From: Macrolepiota albuminosa
Taxonomy: Eukaryota > Basidiomycota > Agaricomycetes > Agaricales > Agaricaceae
Length of the DNA: 64,000 bases
Reading direction: 5' to 3'
Assembly: GCA_027475525.1 (NCBI GenBank)
Contig: JAMWFC010000046.1
Location: 868,001-932,000, forward strand
The notes beneath the pieces are model-generated. The model did not search any database. It saw only the letters and a program-made list of their open reading frames with translations, and was not told where the DNA came from. Numbering within the stretch: position 1 is the stretch's first letter; every line of letters begins with the position of its first letter. Made by a program: the position numbers and the translations under genes. Shown piece by piece: positions 1-12,600 of the stretch.

Positions 1-700
1 AGCTGTCCATCAAATAATTTGTTCAGTTCCTTTGTGTTTTTCTTGTCAAGGTATGTCTCTTGGATTGCTAGTATATCTATGCAACTTTCTCTTATTATTT
101 GATGTATGTAATACTATTTTTAGTGTGTGGACTGTGTTCCACTACCCTTGATGTCCAGAGATGCTATTGTAAGTGCTCCTCTTTTATTCCGGCCTCCTGG
201 CTTTGTTCTTGGGGGGGAGGCATTTCCCTGTTTAAGCTCAAATTGCCTGTGTAGCCATCATCTCTCTCTATCTGCATATGCATTTAGGTAAGCCACGCTT
301 CATTGCTAATCCCTCCCAGGCTGCCATTAGGGCCTTAGTCAATGATATGGTCATAGGCCTCTCCTGCCTAGGCGAGGAGCTAACTGTTGCCATAATTGTC
401 AACCATGTTTAATATAAGTGTATTCATTGTGTCAGGTTTGAGTATTAGGTAATGTCTGCATTAGATGAAGACTTAAATAGAGCTGCTACCAACGGCACTA
501 CCCACGTAAATACGTTGCTACCCAAGCATTTCCCAGCTTGGTCAAGGAGCCTAACTAAAATTACCTAATGTTCTTGAACACAGTAAATTTATCTTAGTTT
601 ATGGGCCCAGAGTGGAGGAATAAATATATGATTTAGAGGCAGCCTGACAATATTTCTATGTAAGTTTACCAACAATTGGAGTTATTTTCCAGATAGTTAA
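1..700. other. AT-rich repeat DNA, no gene seen
   Basis: I see no credible coding exon, RNA gene or element terminus here. Codon-like openness is absent in all frames and the composition resembles the degenerate transposon DNA that follows. Confidence 0.4.
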
Positions 701-774
701 AAGACCTTCTCCCCAGTCTCCTACCTCTTTCTCTAGAAAATCCTTGTCAACCTCATTGATCTTTGTGCATTCAG

Positions 775-2211
775 CTAGATTGTGCAAATTCTGCCATCTC
801 TTCAAGTTCTTTACCTTTGTTTGCTATCCAGTCTTTGAGTTTGGAGTAAGGGCAATTAAAGAGCTCATAGTCAGCTCTCTTGCACTTAAAGCAGTGCAAG
901 TGTTTCTCTTCCGCTACCAAGATAGCACATCCAAAGTCTATGTCCACAAATGTTGTGTTCCTGAGACTTTGGAGTAGGAAAAAGTAGCTTGGCCATGTTA
1001 TATTTGGATATCAACAGAAGTAAAGATTTCACAGGGATTTACAAACCAATTGCTTTCTTGGGGGGTTCACTAGGACCTTGAGTTTGGAGTGACATACTTT
1101 GATAGCTGATATAGTTGCAGCTGCTAGTTCCATGTCATGCTGGGATGTGGTGTCACCTGTAAGTTTACTCTTTACAGTTGCTATGAAGGTGTCATCAGAC
1201 AGTAGGGTCTCACAGACTATGTGTGTGACTTCTTTCTCCAATTCCTGGATGGTAGTGTTGTCTTTGATACTGAGCATGAAGCCTTCGATGGTGCATAGGA
1301 ATCTGAGAACAGGTGGATTGTAAGGCAGGAAGAATACAGTCATTTCTGGTGTTGATATAACATTGTTATTTACTATCACTTCAAAAGTGCACTCCAATAT
1401 GTTGGAGACCAAGAAGTGATAAGGAGGTTTTTGACATTCAAACCTAGCCACCAAAGCAAGGAACTTTTCCTGTTAAGAGGAGGACAGCTTCACCCTTTCC
1501 CCAGTCATTTTCAGAATTAGTGCTTTCAGGCTTTTACTTGTAATCACCAGGTTGTCCATCTTGCTGCTCTGCTAGCTCTGGACCCAGAGTTTAGGATCTG
1601 GATATTGGTCAAAATGTGCCCTTTGTTCTGGTCATAGATTGTACCATTGGGGGTGGATAGGTATACTTCTGGAAAACCTCTAACTGGTGTCTGAGTTCTG
1701 ATCAGTCCAGTAGGGAGTCTTGGTAGGGTCCTGTCTGCCTGTGCAGTGCAAGAAGAGTTAGAAGTCTGTTCTGTAGGCAGTGCCTATGAAAAATTAAGTC
1801 CTGGTTCCTCAGCTTGACTAGCAGTGACTAGCTTCATCCTTCTTATGATTTAGGCTAGGTCTGAGGCCTTTACTCCTCTATTCAAGAAGAGGAGAGGGGA
1901 GTACTGCCTAGCCATATAGTTGGAGATAGGAAGGATGAGTGCTGGTCTACTATAGTAGTGTTATCTTTTCCATACTGTTGCCATTCCTCAGGCCCTTCTG
2001 TGTTGGGGATTGTCCTTTCACCGACAGGTGGAATGGGTGTCAGGAGAGATGTGAAGGACATGCTGAGTTCAGCCTCCGGTTCCTCCATGTCAGAGGAGGA
2101 GTCAGCTGCCATATTCCTTCTCTTTTTATTATGACAATGTACCCCCGCTTGTTTCTCTGGGCTCACCTTCTGCAGTTTCTTCTTCATGTCGTCAGGGAGT
2201 GGAGTAGACAT
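775..2211 (-). pseudogene. Decayed zinc-knuckle ORF1/Gag-like protein
   Basis: Reading on the minus strand, a start near 2211 (MSTPLPDDMKKKLQK) leads into an acidic, Ser-rich segment that stops at 1882. A second open stretch at 1454-1029 has a conserved-looking core (LPYNPPVLRFLCTIEGFML) and a helical region. A third at about 980-775 ends in HCFKCKRADYELFNC, a C-x2-C-x4-[Y]-x4-C knuckle whose usual His is Tyr. From memory this order (N-terminal domain, IEGFML-type core, terminal knuckle) resembles a large family of transposon-associated proteins in Agaricomycetes; the LINE ORF1/Gag role is inferred. Stops and frame changes separate the blocks, so it is probably non-functional, although unrecognised introns could account for some breaks. 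Confidence 0.45.
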
Positions 2212-2583
2212 GGTATTTTCCAGAACTTGATGTGACTGTTATTTGTTTCACAGCTTTTGTGGGGGGTGTCTTGTGTTTGCAGATTGAAAAGAGTTCAGTT
2301 TCTGAGACATTCATGTGTTATTAGTAGATGTACCTTTTGCCAGAAAGGAGTTCCATGTCAGGTATAATGGTAAATTTCTTCACCGTCTGTGTATTAGTAT
2401 TGAGTAGACTTCTCTGTGGAGGGGCACAGTTCTGTTTGGGGAGCCCTCTTAGTGATCTACCTGCTGTGACAGGACCTTTGTCAGAGATATGGATGTAGGG
2501 GAAGGCATGCCAGCAGATCAGGCATGGTTGCAGCAGCCAGTGTCAGTAGCGCTCATCATGGTAAGAGATCAAGGGGCCCCCTG

Positions 2584-2608
2584 TATATTATTATATTATA
2601 TTATATAT
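2584..2608. repeat. TA-rich simple repeat
   Basis: An imperfect run of TAT/ATA units. It shows no sign of function. Confidence 0.6.
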
Positions 2609-2814
2609 TCTCAAAATCTTGCAGTGTAAGGATGATCTCTAGAGGCTATGGTGTTGAGAATAACAAGCTCATACAATGAATAGAATATGTTAAACAAGCT
2701 TTTAACTTTATTATATCAACTAATAAACAGATTCTGTAGTAGCTATGCACTTCTCAGCACTTGTAACACTATGTGCTTTGCTTCTTTTTGCTGAGTTCTC
2801 TGTTTGATTTCTCA

Positions 2815-3287
2815 ACATATAGCTCAGTCACACAGCTGGCAGAGAAAAATCCAAAGTATATTAGAGTATATACTAACAATATTATAATAACTACTTACTT
2901 GGCAGAGGGAGATCTAAAAAAAACAACAAGTCTAGAGATTTTCTATGCCAGAATTAATGCTTCTGGAGCCTCTGAAGCATGGCAAACAACTGTACAGGAT
3001 AACAAAACATTAAAAAATTCAAAAATTGATTAAATAAACAATTGCATAAAATATAGGCAAGCTCTAGCTTATATAAGCAGTCTGTATGTGGTATTGAAGA
3101 GCCATATTTGTCTGAATGATAGCTAAAGAACTAGAGCACCTCAAAGGCTGAAAGTAGTACTAATAGATAGTGTTGAAAAAAATAGAAGCAGTAAAGTAAA
3201 AGAATGGCAGAAGAAATAAGAAAATGGATAAAAAGAGAATGAAGGAATAATGAGTGAAAGAGAGAAAAAATAAGGAGTCCCCTGATA
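2815..3287 (-). mobile_element. Solo LTR-like copy, repeat family A (inverted copy)
   Basis: The reverse complement aligns by eye with the copies at 4218-4716 and 5208-5725. It shares the start block (GGGGACTCCTCATTT type), the TATATAA box, the CTTCAGAGGCCCCAGAAG block and the CTAGACTTGTT block. The terminal bases are degenerate and the inner 3' end fades near 2815. It is a diverged member of the same LTR family in the opposite orientation. Confidence 0.55.
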
Positions 3288-4217
3288 TGCAGGTGATGAG
3301 AAACTGCATCCAAAAATAACTTAGATGCAGAGTTAGCAGCAAATGTCTGGGCCAGATGCTGGAAATTGGTCTGACTAGCCCCAATCTCTGCTACTGTTTG
3401 AGGAGGTCATAAAATGGCTGCATAAATCCTATCACCTGTCTCAATAGCCTTGTCTGAGGACTCTGGGCTAGGAGTGCACACAAATTTACTTTCACATTTA
3501 TCTTCTATCTGAGCTTTACTCCCTATACTTCAAGTATCCTCATAGAAGGCCTTTCTATAAGGACATGCCAAGGAAGAAGGATTTAGTAGGTTGAGGTCTG
3601 CAAAAGAGAGATGTCCAACTTGGCAAGTACATATAGCAGCATGCTCATAAACTGATACTCTATGCTTTTCTCTAACCTCCTTGATACAAGTAGAATACTG
3701 TCAAGAATAGCAGCTTATACTCACTTTTACCTTTGGCCCAATCAATCTCTGTCAGAGTGTTAGTACTCAAACTCTGGCCTTTTCAACACCGCATTAATAT
3801 AATGCTATACCAGCAGTTAGGGACACAACATGCACCAGGAGTCAAAATAAACATTTAATTATAAGGCTGAAAATTGTAAGCCTTCTGGTAGCAGTTTCAA
3901 CAAATTATATCTTCAAAAACACCCCAATAAATATACAGACAGTACAGAACAAAAGGCAGGGACCAGCTCAAGCTATCAACTCAACAATAGACTACTGTTA
4001 TGGGAAGGGAAAGCATGAGAGCTGGCAGAGGTGATGAAATAGGATCAAATTGTGATGATCTAAATCAAGATCTGATCTGACAATGCCTGATTGGATATGA
4101 CTGAAAGGGAAGCATGGAGGGATGTCAAAAAAGATAAATAGAATGGTGGCACATGCATTGAATGGAGGAAGAAAGAGATGAATGGAATGGTGGCACTGAA
4201 ACATGCATCACCAAAAT

Positions 4218-4716
4218 TGTCAGGGGACTCCTCATTTCTTCCTTTTCTCACTCCTTATCTCTTCACTCTCCTTCCATTCATTCTCTTATTTCTTCTGACA
4301 TTATTTCATTTCACTGTTTCTATTCTTTCAACACTATCTGTTAGTACTACTCTCAGCCCTTGAGATGCTCTGGTTCTTTAGCCACCATTCAGACAAGTGT
4401 GGGCCCACTCAGCACTGCTTCCAGACCACTTATATAAGCCAGAGTTTGCCAGAGTTTGCCCCTTATTTGTACAAGTGTTTGTGTAGGCAATTTTCGAGTT
4501 TTTAAGGTTTTGTTGTATTGTACAGTTGTTTCCCATGCTTCAGAGGCCCCAGAAGTGTCCAACCTGGCATAGGGAATCCCTAGACTTGTTCTCTTTGGAT
4601 CTCCCTCTGCCAGGTGAGTAGCTACCTTGATATTGTCAGTATATATTCTAATACACTTTGGATCTCTCTCTGCCAGCTGTGTGACTGAGCCACAGCCTCT
4701 AGAGGTCGCCCTTACA
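4218..4716 (+). mobile_element. LTR of repeat family A, copy 1
   Basis: A 499-bp block starting TGTCAGGGGACTCC and ending GTCGCCCTTACA, so it has the TG...CA ends expected of an LTR. It contains a good TATA box (CTTATATAAGCC, near 4430). No adjacent gag/pol is recognisable, so it is a solo LTR or part of a strongly decayed element. The orientation is set by the TATA box and the TG/CA ends. Confidence 0.6.
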
Positions 4717-5060
4717 AAAATGGAAAATAGAACAACAAATTAGGTCAGAAATGCTGGGAGGTCAAGAGTAAAAAGTCATGTGATCTGGTGGTCTGTGCAC
4801 TGGAAAATTAGTATAAATAGTCCAAGTAGAGTAAAGAATAACTAGGCAATTGATAGGCAAAGGCTCAGTAGTTTCCAGAGAGTGAATCACTTAGGCTAAA
4901 GTTTATTGAAACTCTCTGCATTGCAGGATATTTGATATGCTGTGAAGCACTCAATACATCAAATTTTATCATCAAGCACCAGTGTAGATTAAAGGTCACT
5001 TTCTAAGACTTCAAAAAAGCCCCAGAACTATCAGTACTACTTGCAACCAAGTACTACAGC

Positions 5061-5205
5061 ATACAGACCACTTATATAAGCCAGAGTTTGCCAGAGTTTG
5101 CCCCTTGGTTGTGCAATTATTTGTTTAAGCAATTTTTGAGTTTTTAAGGTTTTGTTGTTCTGGACAATTGTTTATCATGCTTCAGAGGCCCCAGAAGTGT
5201 CAATT
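5061..5205 (+). repeat. Partial copy of repeat family A
   Basis: The middle of the family A LTR, from the TATATAA box to the GAGGCCCCAGAAGTGTC block. It directly abuts the next full copy and lacks both LTR termini. Confidence 0.55.
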
Positions 5206-5207
5206 CT

Positions 5208-5725
5208 TGTCAGGGGACTCCTCATTTCTTCCTTTTTTCACTTCTTATTACTTCACTCTCCTTTTATTCATTTCCTTACTTCTTCTATTATTCTCTCATG
5301 CTGCTATTTCTATTCCCTCAACACTATCTGTTAGTACTATTCTCAGCCTTTGAGGTGCTCTGGTTCTTTAGCTATCATTCAGACAAGTGTGGGCCCTTCA
5401 GCACCGCTTTCAGACTGCTTATATAAGCCAGAGCTTGCTTTTCTGACTTCCAAAGTCTGGAGTTTTCTTGCCTTGTTTGCACAGTGTTTGGTTAGTCAAT
5501 TTTTGAGTTTTTGAGGTTTTGTTGCACTGTACAGTTGTTTCCCATGCTTCAGAAGCCCCAGAAGCATCCAACTTGGCATAGGAAATCCCTAGACTTGTTC
5601 TCTTTGGATCTCCCTCTGCTAGGTGAGTAGTTATTATGATATTGTCAGTATATATTCTAATACACTTTGGATCTCCCTCTGCCAGCTGTGTGACTGAGCC
5701 ACAGCCTCTAGAGGTCACCCTTACA
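5208..5725 (+). mobile_element. LTR of repeat family A, copy 2
   Basis: About 518 bp with the same TGTCAGGGGACTCC start, TATA box (near 5420) and GTCACCCTTACA end as copy 1. The two lie about 1 kb apart in direct orientation, which could be the skeleton of a short non-autonomous element. The 490 bp between them encodes nothing I can recognise. Confidence 0.6.
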
Positions 5726-5885
5726 ATCCTGGCATAGAGAATCTCTAGACTTGTTCTCTTTGGATATACCTCTGCTAGATGAGTAGCTATCATGATATTG
5801 TTAGTATATACTCTAATATACTTTGAATCTCTCTCTGCCAGCTATGTGACAGAGCTATAGACTCCAGAGGTCACCCTTACAATTT
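5726..5885 (+). repeat. Tandem duplication of the family A LTR 3' end
   Basis: The last ~160 bp of copy 2 (from GGCATAG...CTAGACTTG to GTCACCCTTACA) is repeated directly downstream with many substitutions. It is therefore an old duplication, unlike the exact 77-bp duplications elsewhere. Confidence 0.55.
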
Positions 5886-5922
5886 TGGCATCAAATTAGC
5901 TTGATTGCCTGCCTTGGCAATG

Positions 5923-6152
5923 TGTTAGTTAGTATATCACACTAATCATACTGGAAACTATTGACATCACTGTTATTCCAGTGTTCTTTTACCCTCATCA
6001 CACTTATTCCACTGTTCTTTCATCCATTGTTACAACCCTTCCATTGTTACAGATACATATATATATGACCATACTGGACACTCTATCCTCAGTCAATTAA
6101 TATTGAACTGAGGGTGAGTCCAAAATACTTACATTACAACAAGCATCTAACA
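5923..6152 (+). mobile_element. Candidate solo LTR (TGTTAG...CTAACA)
   Basis: A 230-bp block bounded by perfect 6-bp inverted ends. Inside are a TATA-like run (CATATATATATG) and, about 25 bp later, a stem-loop CCTCAGT...ACTGAGGGTGAGT. The same TATA plus hairpin layout occurs in the LTRs at 32483-32804 and 63127-63415. The 5-bp flanks (caatg/taact) do not match, so the ends are provisional. Confidence 0.4.
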
Positions 6153-6869
6153 TAACTACCATAGATAAATTACTTATTATCTATCAGGTCATCAAAAGTA
6201 TCAGACTGTTGAGTTCTAACACAATGTGACAAGAGAGTGACAAACCTCCAAGTAGCATTGAGCAGAGACTCAGTGAATTCTCCATATCTCTGTCCCATTC
6301 AACTTCTATTATCTTGAAGCAACTAATACATACAATGATGTCAACAAAGGAAGAGAAAACAAGGAAATTTCAGAGGGTGCTGACTGGGGGGGGGCCTGCC
6401 GACTGCGTGGTAGGGCATAGTATCAAACTCATTGACTTTGGCTACAGTGTAGGAGTGTTCCCCTGGACATGACCATTCCTCAGGACAAACTTATATAGCT
6501 CCCTGGGATTGTGACCATTCTCTGCAATTTTCAGAATCTATCATGCTACATACATTATCTAAACTATATCCAAGTTTGAGGGGCAGCAAATGAGTCAGTC
6601 GTTAGAAATCTGCAAAACAATTGTGAAAATAATGTCGTCTGATTGATAGGCAACTTTTGTTCTCCACTTTTATCATACTTTCACTGGAATTATGAAGATT
6701 GTGTCATTCTGATTTGCAAGAAAGTATCTTAAAGTGCATTTTTTGTCTATGAATGTCATGGATCAGAGCCAATTTGAGCAATCCATGGGGCATATTCTGA
6801 TTGTTGCACCAAGCATGACAACTTTGTTGATCAACCACGTGTTGATGTGCTTTTCCCTCGCGTTTGAGC
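6153..6869. other. Intergenic, no feature recognised
   Basis: Mixed AT-rich sequence with a short G9 run near 6386. I see no exon or element end. It marks the change from repeat DNA to the host gene island. Confidence 0.35.
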
Positions 6870-7289
6870 TAACTTTCTGGGCCACCTGACACACTATGGT
6901 GGGAAGGGCACTTCCTGAATCGATTAAGCAGATCAAGCGAGGAAAAGACGCGTCTCGGAGAGTACATGAAGCTTCTCAAATCTACATACAAGGTTGAAGA
7001 ACAGGTGAAGCGGAAGGAGGATGTAGCAGCACAAAAGGCAAAAAATGCAGAGATGCGAGTGGCGAGGAAAGATTTGCTGGCAGCAGTGGAGGAAGAGTGG
7101 GTGAGAATCAAAGCAGATCACGACACTAATGTGAAGGCCTGGGAAGAGGAATGTTCCAAATTGGCATTGGAAGGGGTTCTTAAAAAACACTGGCCTAAGA
7201 AACCAGTCCGACCGCAAAAGCCAAAGGCACCTGCTAATGGTCAAGAGAGCTCTCCGGAGGATGATAATGAGGGAGACGACGAAGATTAG
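6870..7289 (+). CDS. 3' part of an unrecognised charged protein gene
   Basis: The frame is open from a stop at 6870 to TAG at 7287-7289. The protein reads PPDTLWWEGHFLNRLSR, then a long lysine/glutamate-rich helix with likely coiled coil, then KKHWPKKPVRPQKPKAP and an acidic tail ending in DDED. A methionine is available at 6966, but the upstream in-frame residues look coding, so this is probably a last exon or 5'-truncated gene. No domain is recognised. The WPKKP-type tail followed by an acidic end looks like a nuclear or DNA-associated protein, but that is only an impression. The last codons and the stop lie in a 77-bp tandem duplication. Confidence 0.45.
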
Positions 7290-7392
7290 ATTATTGTCAC
7301 GCACCGTCACGCGTGGGTCAAGAGAGCTCTCCGGAGGATGATAATGAGGGAGACGACGAAGATTAGATTATTGTCACGCACCGTCACGCGTG
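7239..7392. repeat. Exact 77-bp tandem duplication no. 1
   Basis: Bases 7239-7315 are repeated without a mismatch at 7316-7392. It spans the end and stop codon of the upstream reading frame. It has the same period as five other duplications in this window and is probably an assembly artefact. Confidence 0.95.
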
Positions 7393-9490
7393 TCCCAAGG
7401 AACCAAACCTGTGACATTTCCATATTTCTGAAAGATCCTCTTCGATAATATACTTTACCGTATATTTACGGTCATTAATGTACATAGTCATCTTATTTAA
7501 TACACTACACAGTCATCCAAGCAATTTCAATTTCAATTTTTGAATGAGTGACGCAAAGATTCATCAAAAACAAAGTTGTGTCCAGGGGAACGCTCCTACA
7601 CTGTAGAGTCAAGGCTCAGTTTGATAGCATTCAGCACAGCAAATAGTGGGCGGAGAAGTGGGAGGCCATGATGGGAGGAATGATCCGACATTATTCCATT
7701 CGGCACCGCGCCGTGCACGTGTCCACAATTCCGTTTTCCCTGACCTCCATCCTCACTCCTATAACCCCGGACGCATTCGTTTCCTCTATCCTATCTTTGC
7801 AGTAGAATTGCTTGACGAGCGACACGTTCACACATCGGAGAGGTCGTGGGACCTCGGTGTAACTGACGATTTTGAGATTCAAGCTCTAGCTCGAGACAGA
7901 TGAGACAATCGTGATGGTTGCACACGATGGTGTTTTACGATGGTGTCTTTTCAGATGTATGATGCATTGTAGCAAGATTGAAGAGATTGACGCATGGAGG
8001 AACGAAATGTATGTTGTTCCGGAGATTTGTTTCTTCGTGCATGGATTTGGCAGGATGGTTTAGAGGGTGTCCCTCGTGAATGCACGTATACTTTCACTTT
8101 GATACGTGGCGTAATGTACAATACAATGTACAAGTCATAAAATCTACTTGTAGGTCCATGCGCGTAGGTATACTTCATCGCTTTCTTGAGGATGGGGGGT
8201 TTACGTCTTCTTTGTCAGGTTACTTTTGAGGTAGGACTCAATGGCCATAAGGCTTTGCGGCAGTCAATTCCTGGGCGTTCAGGTGTTCTTGGTGTGACGA
8301 TGGAGCAGATTGTCATACGTAACTATCGGTGGATTCACTTGGTGGGTTCTCGGTTTATTCAAGACTGAGAAGAGGATTGATCAATCATAACCTTTTACAC
8401 GCAGTTCATGCCGCGTTACTACGTAGACACATCCGTGATCGGTTTGCGACGACGGTGTCTTTGCTCGCCATCAGTCACCTGGCCTCATAGATTTGGTTGG
8501 CTGCCTTTTTCGTGTGCCGGTGATGGAACGAAATGAATCCGGTTTGTATGGGCGTCGTGTACATAGCGTGCATTTCGTCGATTTCTTAGGCTTCATATCC
8601 ATCAACCGTACTGACGGTGCGTTTCCTAGAGCTACCTGTGGGTGCACGCATTTCATATGCGCCAAGTACGACTACCGGTCCGAAAACTGACATTTTAAAT
8701 CCGAATTGCTGCATCAGAAGAATAAATACCTGTGGTTGCATCTGCCCCTGGAGAATGAGAAATTGAATGTTTGGCTTTGATTAAATCTCGTGTCGATGAC
8801 TGGAATTATTCAACAGCTTCGGTAGGTTATCAATCGTGAACTTCGGATGTCTGGACGAGCAATCGCAGCCGATGACATCTTGGATATCCGGTCGACAGAG
8901 ATATTATAGCCAGGGTTCTTTGCACATTGACAGACAACAAGCGCCTAATTGCGTCTCGCGGTCATCAATCGAGCATGTACAATCACAAGCTCCCACTTAA
9001 AAATCAAAAACGAAATCACGCAAATCACGATTGATGTGTCATCTAAGGCTATCGCGCGTCGGGACTCGGCGGACCGAGATCAACGAACTCAAAACGGTGT
9101 TCTCCAGAGACCTTTGATGCACGGCCGTTGACACCTTCTATGGATGTGCCCCGTCAAGCCCGCGGTGCCGCTTTCTGCCAACGTCTCTTGCAGCAAGGCC
9201 CTCGTCTCCATACATGCCTCCTCTTCTGCGCAGAGCACCTGGGACTGCCGGAAGAGGATGGTGGCTTGTAGCTTGTGTGAGGAGTATATGCGCGCACTCA
9301 AGTTTCCTTCTGACGCATGACGTAACGAACGACAATCGAAGATTGCGAAGCACGTCCTCATTTAGGAAATCGATTTACCCCTTATATTGACTAATCGCGA
9401 TGCGGCCACCTGAGAAAAAAAAGAAGTGGCATTTACATTTGTAATATCGACGAAGAAGGAAGAGCAAGGTAAAAATGATGAAATCATTAT
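7393..9490. other. Intergenic, no confident gene
   Basis: About 2.1 kb of balanced composition. Short open frames at 7646-7903, 8186-8368 and 8493-8690 have no recognisable motif and no matching splice structure. The minus frame at 9361-9089 has a helical, Glu-rich stretch (FRQSQVLCAEEEACMETR) and might be an isolated exon, but nothing supports a complete gene. Confidence 0.3.
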
Positions 9491-9501
9491 TTTGGCTTGC
9501 G

Positions 9502-9509
9502 TATAAATA
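9502..9509 (+). promoter_or_regulatory. TATA box of the PUF gene
   Basis: TATAAATA lies 144 bp upstream of the chosen ATG at 9653. It makes an upstream in-frame ATG at 9497 unusable, because that codon precedes the TATA box. Confidence 0.6.
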
Positions 9510-9652
9510 CGACTTTTGACCAGTCATTCCTCTTGACCACAACCACAACCTCGACGTTCTCTCTTGTGCGACTGCCTCTGCTCATCGTCGCCCACGTTGA
9601 CCAGATCCCTCCGCTTGTCGTCTCTTTCGTTGGCTGTTTGACCTTTCTCCAC

Positions 9653-12600
9653 ATGAACAACGATTTTGCTGGTCTCTATGAACCAACTCCTGTGCACAGG
9701 CAACCTGCGACCCTCGCAGCGAGCATTTGGGCACCCCAGCCTCAGCCCTCTGAGACAACATGGCCCAAAACTCTTGATTCCTTCTCGCGCGTTGCAGAGC
9801 ACCACGAGCTCGTGAGTACTAATACCATGTATGACGCCAATTCTGCACCTGTGCGGCGCGAGGACGTCTTTGGGCCCATTCCTACACAGGTCAAAGTTCC
9901 CAGGGATCCCACCAGTGTTGGCGCCATTGGTGATGGCCGCAAAAAGAGCCCACCCGAGTTTCATGATGATACAGTCGGTGCTTCTACATTTTTAACCGCA
10001 TATATGCACTTAACTATGCCCAAACCAGCATGTCGAGCAGCTCCTACGAACGCTCAATTTGAACTCGCCCGTTCCATCTAAAAAGCCTCCCTTGAGCATC
10101 AATCTCGACGCGTCGCCCAGCTCGCCTGACTTTTCTCCAGCCTCGGTAACATCATCTCTTATGACTCCAACCGACCTCTCACCATCCCAGCGTTCCTTCG
10201 ATGCGAATGCCAAGTCGACCGCCTATGAATTAGGACCAACCGCGTTCCTCCAGCAGCCGTCTCTGCTTTTTGAGCACCCTTCTCCAGCTGGACGTACACA
10301 GGCGCTTGAAAGCTACATCTCGCAGCCCCACATGAACCCGTTTAATGGATCGGGCATCGGGCAGGGTTCAATGTACCGCTTGCTTCAGCCGGCGCCCGCG
10401 GGGTACGCCGCGGTGCAACCTCAGCATGTGCCTGTTCCATCCGGCGGTTTACCATTCTTTGAGCCGTTCGCTGAGACGCCCGCGGCTCCTGCCCCTGCGC
10501 CTGGATTGTACAGTGGTTCGCAACCCCAGCCTCAGGTACAGGGACAGACAGGTTCTGCATCGCAGCCACCAGCACAACAGTCTCAATTGATGCCTCAGCT
10601 TCCCACTACTCAGACGCAGACGACACAGACGCAGACGCAGACGCAGCCTCAGACAACACTTGCCCACCCGCCTGGGCTTCTTCCCCGAGGGCTTTTCAAC
10701 TCCAACTCCCCTGCCGCTCCACGCCACGCTAGCGGTACGCGCTTGCCGATGGACTGGCGGCTCCAGCCTCAGTCACAAGGTGCGGAGTGGGGGCTTGGCA
10801 GTGGTGTCGGTGGGAGAGAAGATAAGTTTGATATTTATGGACTGGGACATGGACAGGGGACGGTGACGGGTGCTCATCATGGTGCCGAGGATATGATCTC
10901 GCTGGGCGCCTTGAGGTCGTTAGGGTATTCGCATCAGCAGTCGCTGGGAGGTGGCGGGCAGGGTGGACATGGTCATGGTCATCATGGTCATTTGGGATCG
11001 CAGCATGCGCATGAGGTTTGTATTTTTTTCCCTTCTTATTGCCAGATCCTTATCATTCCGCGTAACGCAGCCGATTAACTTCCTCTCCCTCTTGCATCCC
11101 TCTTCATCACCGCCGTACCCCGTCTTCGTCGAGCGCATCATCAAATCTTCAGATCAACAAGCTAGTATATTTTTGCAACAAAAATTGAAGGTCGCGGATG
11201 CGGAGGAGAGAGCGAAGATTGTGGATGCGATTTGTGCGAGGGGTTTTGATATGATGGCGCATCGGTGTGTTACTTCTCTTTTCTTGTGTGGACTGGGATA
11301 CTAATATGTTTGTCTATGAAGATTTGGTAATTGGGCCGTGCAGAGGTGTTTGGAGGCGGCGTCTGCGCCGGAGGAGAGGAGGAAGCTGGTCGGTTGTATG
11401 CGGTGGGTCTTTCATTCGTTCTTTTATTTCTTTTATAAGTCTTGCTTCTATTTGCGCTTCGATCTTGTCTACACTTCCTTTCTTCGATATGTTCCTATGC
11501 ATTCGTCGACTCAAGTGTTGGATTGTAAACTCCTCATTCATCGTTCTTTCTCTCTTCGTCAGTCATCATTTCTATTGTTACTAAGTTCTCAAGACCACTC
11601 ATTCTTCTGATGGCTTTCCCTTTTTCACGTCTTTCTGTCTGTTGTTCTTCTACTTGATTTGACTGTGCGTGCTGATTCAAGTTTTATACAGGGGTCGTGT
11701 TGTGGAGCTCGCTACCAATTGCTATGGCTGTCATGTTCTTCAGAAGGCCCTTGACTGTGAAGAGGATATAAGACTGCTCATCGTTTCGGAATTGCTTCTT
11801 GGGGATCCGGCGCAGACGCTTGTCAATAAACATGCGTCGCATGTGTGGAGCAAGGTAGGGCTGCTTCTCTTCTATGTGACCATACTCATGTGTTTTATAG
11901 ATTATGGAACTTTCATGGACGCCACCTGCGCCGCCCATCTTTGCCTAGTGAGTCCTTTTGGTATCGCGTATGTATGTGCATTTACTATGGAGGCTGACAT
12001 GACTATTCAGCGTCAACAAGTCCCTCAAAGGCAAGTGGGCTTCACTTGCTTGTCATGAGACAGGCTCGTTGGTCGTACAGGTAAGTCAAGTCTATCATCT
12101 GCCATCTCAGGTTGTCACTCAAACTTTCTGTTCGTAGCACGCCTTCGAAAACCTGGAGCCGGAGGCCAAAGATGGTATCGTTGATGAACTCATTAACAAC
12201 GGCCCGACGGTTTTCGCCGAAGTCGCGAAGAACCAATGGGGTTCGTATTGCATTCAGCACAGTACGTTTTGCTTACAGGATTTTCATTGTCATTTAATAA
12301 CTTGTGGTCGCATTTTATCTAGTCCTCGAGCACGGGTCAGATAAACATCGTGCGCAGACACTTCAACATCTCCTCGATGGCCTCCTCGACTTCGCCACGA
12401 GTGAGCAGGGCGCCAAGAGCGTCACTAAGGCGCTAAAAGAAGGTGGTAAGCCGACGCTAGATCGTATCGTTGAGCGCATGTGCGAGGCTGCTACCGGGTG
12501 GGTTCCCTCTTTATTAATACCCATTTGTAGTTACCTCGCTGATGCGAAAACACGACTGCAGGTCCCGGCGAGCCATGATAGTCGACCTCGCGCTGAGCGT

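Noticed and set aside
7646..8690. Three plus-strand ORFs as a small gene
   Set aside because: No shared domain, no compatible splice sites and no homology I can recognise.
9497..9652. In-frame upstream start extending the PUF protein by 52 aa
   Set aside because: It lies upstream of the TATA box at 9502-9509, and the peptide has Thr-rich and hydrophobic content unlike the rest. The ATG at 9653 is used instead.
11403..11691. Open frames inside the 289-nt PUF intron as a nested gene
   Set aside because: The intron has good GT-AG borders and joins two PUF repeats in frame. The contents are T-rich noise.
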